The notes beneath the pieces were generated by a model, which had not been told where the DNA came from, did no database searches, and saw only the letters and a list, made by a program, of their open reading frames with translations. The translations under genes and the position numbers were made by a program. Below, piece by piece: positions 56,840 to 64,000 of a DNA stretch of 64,000 nucleotides. Source of the DNA: Hypericum androsaemum (lineage: Eukaryota > Streptophyta > Magnoliopsida > Malpighiales > Hypericaceae); assembly GCA_963995505.1 (NCBI GenBank), contig OZ023180.1, forward strand, positions 558,501 through 622,500, given 5' to 3'. Position 1 is the stretch's first letter. Every line of letters starts with the position of its first letter.

Positions 56840-56848
56840 GACATTTTA
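56840..56848. repeat. Left 9 bp target-site duplication of MULE D1
   Basis: GACATTTTA, repeated exactly at 58038-58046. Confidence 0.9.
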
Positions 56849-58037
56849 GGGATTTTTTCTGAAATAGGTAAAAAATATACATATTTTCCCTAAATAGGTA
56901 AAAAGTTATACATATTTCCTAAATAGGTTAAACGAATATTTAATATTAAAAAAATTTGAAGAAGGCGCCCATGTGTCAGGGCGCCTCCTCTGCCCATGTC
57001 AGAGAGGAAAAAAAAAATAATGATATAGTGGAGGCGCCAACCTCTCAAGGCGCCTCCCTTCATTTTTTAATATATTTTTTTAATAGTTATCGATAAATTT
57101 TAAATTTACGAATCCAAAAAAACACTTATCGATAAATGGTGGATAACATATATCGATAAATTTACGAATCCAAAAAAAAAACTTGGAGGCGCCAACTTTA
57201 TTTGGTCACCAAAAAAAATTATTTGTTAATAGAATGATCTGAATTTATACATCGATAAATTTAATTATTGTATCGTAAATTTATCTCAATACTAAATGAT
57301 CTATAATATAATTCAATCATTATCATTATACTAATATAATATATATCAACAAATTTATCGATAAGTTTTTTTCAAATATATTATCGAATATATATTATCC
57401 ACCATTTACCCACCATTGAAAAACCTTATCAATAATATATCGATAAATATTACGAATTCAAAACCTTATCAAATATATTACCGAAATATAATCGATATAT
57501 TTTCAAATATATTTGTAACATATATTAGATTATATTAGTACTAGGATATATATCAAATTATATTAGTACTGAAATATTAAAAAAAAATGAAGGGAGGCGC
57601 CCTGAGAGGTTGGCGCCTCCACTATATCATTATTTTTTTTTCAATTTTCCCTCTCTCCTGATACAACTATTAAAATTTGGTATCGATAAATTTAAAAAAA
57701 AAATTATTTGGTCATAGAATGATCTGAATTTATACATCGATAAATTTAATTGTTGTAAATTTAATTTATTTGAATTTATTGATATATATTATATCAGTAT
57801 ATTAGATTATATTAGTACTAAGATATATATCGAATTATATTAGTATTGAAATATTCAAAAAAAAAAAAGGGAGGCGCCCTGAGAGGTCATGGGCAGAGGA
57901 GGCGCCCTGACACATGGGCGCCTTCTTCAAATTTTTTTAATATTAAATATTCGTTTAACCTATTTAGGGAATATGTATAACTTTTTACCTATTTAGAGAA
58001 AATATGTTTGTTTTTTACCTATTTCAGAAAAAATCCC
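56849..58037. mobile_element. Family D foldback MULE with clustered GGCGCC motifs
   Basis: 1189 bp, perfect 9 bp duplications. The ends GGGATTTTTTCTGAAATAGG are perfectly inverted. The outer arms (56849-57060 and about 57865-58037) pair with few mismatches and include CATGTGTCAGGGCGCC and its complement. A second, inner pair (about 57000-57065 with 57590-57660) also folds. The hexamer GGCGCC occurs about ten times, always in or beside an arm, in otherwise AT-rich DNA. The middle holds repeated ATCGATAAATTT words and two similar copies of an ATAGAATGATCTGAATTTAT stretch (57228 and 57715). No coding sequence. Confidence 0.9.
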
Positions 58038-58046
58038 GACATTTTA
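58038..58046. repeat. Right 9 bp target-site duplication of MULE D1
   Basis: GACATTTTA, identical to 56840-56848. Confidence 0.9.
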
Positions 58047-59286
58047 TTATTATTGAGTACTAACGAGTTTTTTTTAGCAAACAGTTTTCTTAATAATATA
58101 TTTTACATTCGTAAAATATAAATCTAAATTTTTTTAAATAAATCGAAATGCTAGCAAGAATTACTTCATATGACATTGGTTTGCGGAATGGAGTACTTGT
58201 GAAGAAAGCATGATCTCACCCTTTCCATTCACATTCAGTGCATTCAATCGAATTGCTCCCACGGTCAAGATGATGACCGAAATGGGTAGGTGAGGTGAGG
58301 TAAGAAAAGAAACCGGTTATCTTTGACTTGTTCGCTATGCAGGGTTAGGACTTGACATTTAGTGCACGTCGTCTTCATTCCTTAATAACATGAAGCATCA
58401 CGAGGAGAGGAGTGACATGTCTTGTCTCATCCTGGCACCTCAAGTGTTTGAAAACTCTCCCTCTGGATTTTTGAGGAGCAGTATTAGTGGAGACCCGCCA
58501 CCGCCACTAGCCACTCTCTCTTGGCATATTATAGTAGAGGCGGAGCCCTCTTTTGCTTACACCTTTTGGATCTTTCCTTAACTCACTCTGGATGTTGTAA
58601 CATCTTGATATGATCGATTGTATTCATAGATTAATACGAATTTATTTTACCATGTTGTGTTATCAATTACATTTAGTCTGAGAAATGCTAGAAATTTCAA
58701 AGGCTAGTCACACTTAATTTTGAAATTCTATCATGATATTTGCCAAAAAAAATTTGTTTTAAGTAATCTTTTTACACCATTATATTTTACAGAATTTGAA
58801 CCATAAATCTCCTTAAAAGTGAAAACGTTTTGTTTTGTTAGGCTAGATTTTTTTTGGCATGAGACAGAATATTGATAATATTAATAGTACAATAAATATT
58901 TTTTAACATATCTTGAACGCGATATTACTGATGCATCGATAAATTAACAATCAAAATATTCCGGCCATCATGTGTGTATTGTACTTAATATAAATTATTT
59001 GCAACGATATAATCGTCATATCGAATAATTATAAAGAACAACTTGTGCTTAATTGAAGCGACATTAACAAGTTTTATCATTTTTAAGGCAAGCTACCTAG
59101 ATTCTCCCTAGTTTTTATTTTTTTGATGATTGATTCTCCCTATAAGATTTAGGTTTGCCAAATCGGGAACAAAACCTCTCTTAAAACTGTTGAAATCACG
59201 TGCTTATATATGTGGATTACAATTTTCTTTCTTTCTTCCTGCCGTCTATTGGGTTTGACGACCGGTCATCGGGCACATCCAAACCA
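58047..59286. other. AT-rich intergenic DNA
   Basis: No gene recognised. The short open frame at 58390-58581 has no recognisable domain. Confidence 0.4.
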
Positions 59287-59295
59287 AAGATTTAA

Positions 59296-60060
59296 GAGAA
59301 AACTTCACTTTAGTACCTTATAATATCATATATTTTCATTTAGGTACCATGTGGTTTAAAACGCACTGAACATGTCCTTATTTCAATTTTCATCAAAAAC
59401 AGGTCCCGGGTAGCTGCCCGCAATTTTTTTTCAAAACGATGCCACTTTGTTTCCTACGTGGCGACCGGGTTGGGATAAGTCAACATTGACGTGGCATATA
59501 GATAATTACCAAAATAATCCATATATATATATATATATATATATATTAAACCTCCCATTCTCTCATCTCTATCTCTATCTCTCTCTATCCTCTCTATCTC
59601 TATCTCATCCTCTCTCTTACCCATCCTCATCATCTCTCTCTCATCTCCCTTCCTCCTTCCGACACCAATATCTACCCGCCCAAAGTCCTAACCTCGATCG
59701 TCCCCTTCCTCGCCCACTTCATGGTCCCACCGCCTCCACCTCGGCTCCTCCGCCGATGGCTTCCCCCGCCTTTAGGCCCAATGGGTGTCCCACTACAAGA
59801 CGGACTAGGACGACGGTACCTTCTGATGAAGGTTTTTAATTCGGCCCGCGGTGTTTGCACTAGGGATTGTCGGAGAGGTGGACCACATAGGAAATAAAGT
59901 GGCGTTGTTTTGAAAAAAAATTACGGACAGCTACCCAGGCTGCCCAGGACCTATTTTTGATGAAAATCGAAATAAGTTGGACCTGTTCTATGCGTTTTAA
60001 ACCACAGGATACCTAAGTGAAAATTTATGATACTACAGGGTACTAAAGTGAAGTTTTCCC
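59296..60060. mobile_element. Family A MULE with a GC-rich insert
   Basis: 765 bp. Left end GAGAAAACTTCACTTTAGTA, right end reverse complemented GGGAAAACTTCACTTTAGTA. Flanks AAGATTTAA (59287-59295) and AACATTTAA (60061-60069) are a 9 bp duplication with one mismatch. The arms share the family A order, including GGTAGCTGCCCG at about 59409 and its partner near 59926. The interior has (TA)n and CT-rich runs (59519-59650) and a GC-rich gene-like stretch (59660-59850) that I cannot assign. Confidence 0.86.
59519..59650. repeat. (TA)n followed by CT-rich microsatellites
   Basis: A (TA)n run at about 59520-59546, then TCTCTATC/CTCT repeats to about 59650, inside MULE A4. Confidence 0.9.
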
Positions 60061-60069
60061 AACATTTAA

Positions 60070-61664
60070 TCGTCGGCTGTTTAAAAAAAGTTAAATCCTG
60101 GTCAAGAAACAAAGTATATTCTTACAAGTTCCCTCATGGTTATCAAATAAACTAATCTTATTCGCTGTATGTAACGTTAATTGTTTAAATGGCATGCTTC
60201 CTTGAATAGTTCATGGGAGTTTGTGCGGTTTGAATATCCTAGCATCGATGTTGTTTTATCTCAAGCTCCATACGCTTGAATAGTTCTTGACAAAGACACA
60301 CATGCTTCATTCTCTGACCCAAACGTTATTTGGATGATTTAACATAGTTTACACTTTGACAAGGTGTATATTTTGTGTAAAAAAATTTATCGTCATTCAC
60401 TGATATTATTATAAGGAACAAATTTCCGGAAAATAACCAAATATTTCAATATCAAGTTGTTGAAATATTTAATATGCTTCAAATTTTAGTGACGTAAACT
60501 TTAATTCTTTACTAATATCTTGCATGGTAACACTAACACTGGCCTACTATATATATATATATATATTGAAAAATATAATGGTTATTAAGGCGTCCAGCGA
60601 TTTTATTAAAACAAAATTCCGAAAGCTGTCAGGACCCGGAAGATCGAGGAGATAAAAAATACAAGCAAGTTGTAGTTAATTATTAGCTTAGTGGCGGTAA
60701 TTATTATATACAACATGCACCGCCGAATAAACTCAAAAACTTTAAAAAGCTACCCCACGTGATGCGTTTTCCAGCGAAATACTGTGATAGGACTAATTAA
60801 ATTAACATATTATATTGCGGCCTCACAAGTCATAAGTCATAATGACAGACCTTAAAAAAAAAGTCGTAATGACAGAATCCTTTTTAATGACTCCATATAG
60901 TATATTTTGCTGTTCGAAAATTATGGTATTTCAAAAGTTTAATTTATTGTAAAACAAAATATTAGTACGAGCAACTAAAATTCTTAGGCTTTTCTGATAG
61001 AGAAAAAAGCGTGGATTGTTGAAAAAATCTCTCAACACAATATGCAAGAAATTCTCAAAGGAGTTAGTTGCGTTGAATCGTAAATTTATTTACATATTTT
61101 TATTTTTAAAAATAATTCCCCTCTATATACAACCAAATTTGGTATTAGATAAAGGAATGGACATAACGTTTTGAGTTGGTCTTTCCCGAATTACATTAAA
61201 TTTTTGTTAGTTCTTTGATCTCGAATCTCTATACTCAAAATTATTCGTTTAATGTCTGGAGTCTATACTTACAGATGAAATGATTTTAAATGCAATGTTA
61301 ATTAACACTATTTTTCCATTATTTTCCGTGGTCTTGAAGTTGATCAAACAATTATAAAAAAGCAACTACGAGAAAAAAGCGACGATCGGGAAATAGACGA
61401 AGGCATTACTTATAAAAGCTGCACAAGTATTATGATTTAATTATTCGAGACGTTCATGCATTATTTGTTCACATGCCGTTGAATTTCGGGACGGAAAACA
61501 AATTCCCGACTGGTAACCTCTTTTGTAGTCCATTGTCGCGGAAAAGGGAAACCCTCTCAGAGTCGGGCAATTTATTCGATGAGGAACAGAAGAGGAGAAT
61601 CAATTTATAGATTGCACTTTATCTTTCTTATTTTTTTGAATTATTATGTTTCCAGTGGACACAA
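60070..61664. other. AT-rich intergenic DNA
   Basis: No gene recognised. A (TA)n run is at about 60549-60565. Confidence 0.4.
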
Positions 61665-61678
61665 AATTAACATACTTT

Positions 61679-61797
61679 TTTTGGGAGTAAATTGTTTCCA
61701 CAATTTCGGATCTTTGACGATCATCGAGATTTGATCCTCTCACTTCATGTTTAAGGGCTGACACCGTATTCATCAGACCATACATGCGGTGGTACAG
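61679..61797 (-). mobile_element. tRNA-type SINE, family S1, copy 2
   Basis: 119 bp, flanked by AATTAACATACTTT (61665-61678) and AATCAACATACTTT (61798-61811), a 14 bp duplication with one mismatch. On the minus strand it carries the same order as 36641-36777: ATGGTCTGATGAATACGG, a B box like GGATCAAATC, then a body to an A run. It lacks the short 5' duplication seen in the first copy. Confidence 0.85.
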
Positions 61798-62020
61798 AAT
61801 CAACATACTTTAATATCATGTAAGATTGTTCATATCTAATCCAAACGTATTAAGTAATTTAGTAGGTAAAATTTTCACACTTATGAACAAATTTATGCGA
61901 TAAAGTTGATATTTCGGTCTCTAATTAATTAATTTGTTAAGAGTACTGCAAAATTAAATAAAAAGTATTCTTTAGAGGGGAAAATAAGAAATTGGGAGAG
62001 AATTAATAAAGAGTAAATTG

Positions 62021-62462
62021 CCCTCAGGTCCTTGGTATTTGCTTAAATTACTGTTTTTGTCCCTGCTGTTTCAAAATTGAAACTTTAATCATCCTAGTTT
62101 GCTTTTAGGGAAAAGTCTACTTAAGTACCCAGTGATATCGCAAAAAATCAAGTCAGTACTCTGTGGTTTAAAACGTATCAATTGAGTCAAACTTATTCCA
62201 ATTAAAATTAATTAGAGGCCCGGGCAGCTGCCCGGACCCTGCCCTCAGGTCCTTGGTATTTGCTTAAATCACTGTTTTTGTCCCTGCTGTTTCAAAATTA
62301 AAACTTTAATCATCCTAGTTTGCTTTTAGGGAAAAGTCTACTTAAGTACCCAGTGATATCGCAAAAAATCAAGTTAGTACTCTGTGGTTTAAAACGTATC
62401 AATTGAGTCAAACTTATTCCAATTAAAATTAATTAGAGGTCCGGGCAGCTGCCCGGACCCTG
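62021..62462. repeat. 221 bp tandem duplication across a transposon junction
   Basis: 62021-62241 and 62242-62462 differ at only a handful of positions. Each unit begins CCCTCAGGTCCTTGGTATTT (outer family C arm) and ends CGGACCCTG (inner family A arm). Confidence 0.92.
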
Positions 62463-62821
62463 CCCGTCTTGCCCGGACCCTGCCCGACTACGTGGACCAG
62501 CCACATTAGATTTCTCTGATGACGTGGTCGTCTCTCCTCCCTCATTTTCTCTTCTTCTTCTTCTTCTTCTTCTTTCAACACCGAATAAACAAAACGACAC
62601 TGACCCATCCCCAACAACAGGGATGGAGGTGTACACGTGGCGCTACATCATCAGAGAAATCTGATGTGGCTGGTCCACGTGGTCGGGCAGGGTCCGGGCA
62701 GCTGCCCGGGCCTCTAATTGATTTTAATTGGAATAAGTTTGACTCAATTGATACGTTTTAAACCACAGGGTACTGACTTAATTTTTTGCGATACCACAGG
62801 GTACTTAAGTAGACTTTTCCC
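62329..62821. mobile_element. Family A MITE nested in the family C element
   Basis: 493 bp. Left end GGGAAAAGTCTACTTAAGTA, right end reverse complemented the same. Exact 9 bp duplications TTGCTTTTA lie at 62320-62328 and 62822-62830. It has CCGGGCAGCTGCCCGG palindromes in both arms (about 62442 and 62696) and ACGT-core words (GATGACGTGG). A partial left end of the same insert is at 62108-62241, a product of the tandem duplication. Confidence 0.92.
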
Positions 62822-63098
62822 TTGCTTTTATTGTACTCTAAGGTCCCTGATACCGGAATCGGAAAATTTTGCCCACCAAGAGGGACCTGAAATGACCCTT
62901 ATGCTCCCTCTACTCCACAACCTCCTCCGATTTCAGGTCCCTCTTGGCTGACAAAATTTTTCGATTCTGGTATCAGGGACCTTAGAGTACAATAAAAGCA
63001 AACTAGGAGGATTAAAGTTTCGATTTTGAAACAACAGAGACAAAAATAGTGATTCAAACAAACACCAGGAACCTGCGGGTAATTTGCTCGTTAATAAA

Positions 63099-64000
63099 TG
63101 CACAGCAGTAAGCACTTTTTGACATTTTTCTTCGCTAAAATCCTTCTGCTCCCAATGTTGCCAAATTTGTCAATATTTGCGGTTCCTTCCTTCAAGTTAT
63201 ATAATTATTTTTTGCTTTGATGCATCCAGATTATTCCATGCCCCTAACAAACTATTGATGTTTTATTAAAATTTTAGAGAAATAATAAAAGTAATATATA
63301 AAAGTTGCATTATTAAGGAGACTGTCAGTATCCACCAAACAGAAAAATAGACTCAGTGACTACGCAGCCACCACAATGTTGAGAAAGATGTTTTTGACTT
63401 TTTTCTATTTTGTTCAGTGGTGGGGGCCTATCTAATTCCTTTCAGTTCTAAAAAAAAAATTAATGAATCGAGACAGGTAAAATAAGATCCGATAAATTTC
63501 GAGTCTATGATAGTTGATTGATACCAGCACTCTCTCTTTTAATCTTCAACAAAAGTCGTAGTGCGTTATGTTTGGCCGAAACCCAAAGGTTTCCGTCAAT
63601 CATTAAAGTGCTAAATATTATTTAGTTTTTTTAATTATTTTAGTAATGGCAAAGTGAAAGTGGTAATCTCCTGCTTCTTTAACTTTCGTTACAGATAGAC
63701 CTGGTTTTAAAAAATTATTTTGTTATATATAGACAGATTAAGTGCGGGTTGATAATATATATTAATATAGGAGATAAAGAGATGGTATTCATCGTTGTCA
63801 ATCAGGATATGGCTGCACACTCCTTTTCTTCAATTTCTTTTTCTTTTATGGAATCATGATTGGTCATACCTAAACAATATAACTAGCTAGATAAGTGTAA
63901 GTCATGTTCGAAAAATTATCCGATTATAATCTAGATTAATTAGATCAACAAAGCCAAAACACGAGACAAAATTGTGATAAGAGGAGCAGAGGAACACGAG
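63099..64000. other. AT-rich intergenic DNA to the window edge
   Basis: No gene or bounded repeat recognised. Confidence 0.4.

Larger units (their letters stand above)
62011..63089. mobile_element. Family C MULE, interrupted by a family A MITE
   Basis: Left end GAGTAAATTGCCCTCAGG, right end reverse complemented GAGCAAATTACCCGCAGG. Flanks ATTAATAAA (62002-62010) and GTTAATAAA (63090-63098) form a 9 bp duplication with one mismatch. The arms run through TTTGTCCCTGCTGTTTCAAA and CATCCTAGTTTGCTTTT. Its own centre (62833-62996) is a nearly perfect hairpin on TCTAAGGTCCCTGATACCGG. A family A MITE entered the left arm at TTGCTTTTA, and 221 bp spanning that junction were later duplicated in tandem. 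Confidence 0.88.

Overview
The window is nuclear DNA from a flowering plant, most likely a eudicot. It is AT-rich. Genes have canonical GT-AG introns, the proteins belong to plant-specific families (adenylate isopentenyltransferase, HIPP metallochaperone, NXPE-like membrane esterase), and the rest is retroelement and MITE debris. I cannot name the species from the sequence alone.

Six protein genes and one tRNA gene are well supported: an intronless cytokinin-synthesis gene of the IPT type (minus, 2649-3647); a nine-exon alpha/beta-hydrolase of the DUF1749 type (plus, 17676-20729); an intronless NXPE/PC-esterase-like type II membrane protein (plus, 23758-25497); tRNA-Glu(CTC) (27219-27290); a nine-exon TVP38/VTT-domain membrane protein (plus, 28033-30510); an intronless 162-residue plant protein of unknown function (plus, 34865-35353) with the deleted remains of a tandem copy downstream; and a three-exon heavy-metal-associated isoprenylated protein (plus, 46114-47919). 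These genes are unrelated in pathway; there is no operon or cluster logic.

The striking content is between the genes. I found eleven Mutator-like terminal-inverted-repeat elements in four sequence families, most with a 9 or 10 bp target-site duplication that can be read directly. Family A (ends GGGAAAAGTC, internal GGGCAGCTGCCC): 6171-9898, 22860-23405, 25561-26721, 59296-60060, 62329-62821. Family B (ends near GGCAAATTAC): 800-2169, about 41250-42834, 49258-49883. Family C (ends GAGCAAATTG): 30740-33129, 62011-63089 and the more diverged 21261-22320. Family D (ends GGGATTTTTT, rich in GGCGCC): 56849-58037. At least four are Pack-MULEs carrying pieces of host genes: nodulin-like MFS transporter, F-box/Sel1 protein, HSP70-17 plus AZG-type purine permease, and the first exon of an SH3P1-like gene with its splice donor.

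Other mobile DNA: the 5' end of a Copia retrotransposon (LTR, primer-binding site, gag start) running off the left edge on the minus strand; a 2.4 kb TG...CA element with a 5 bp TSD and unusual long inverted arms nested inside a MULE; two hAT-type MITEs with 8 bp TSDs; two clear tRNA-type SINEs of one family and members of another; and 5'-truncated LINE tails. Long stretches (10-17 kb, 43-46 kb, 50-56 kb, 58-59 kb, 60-61.6 kb, 63-64 kb) hold only AT-rich, degenerate sequence in which I recognise no gene.
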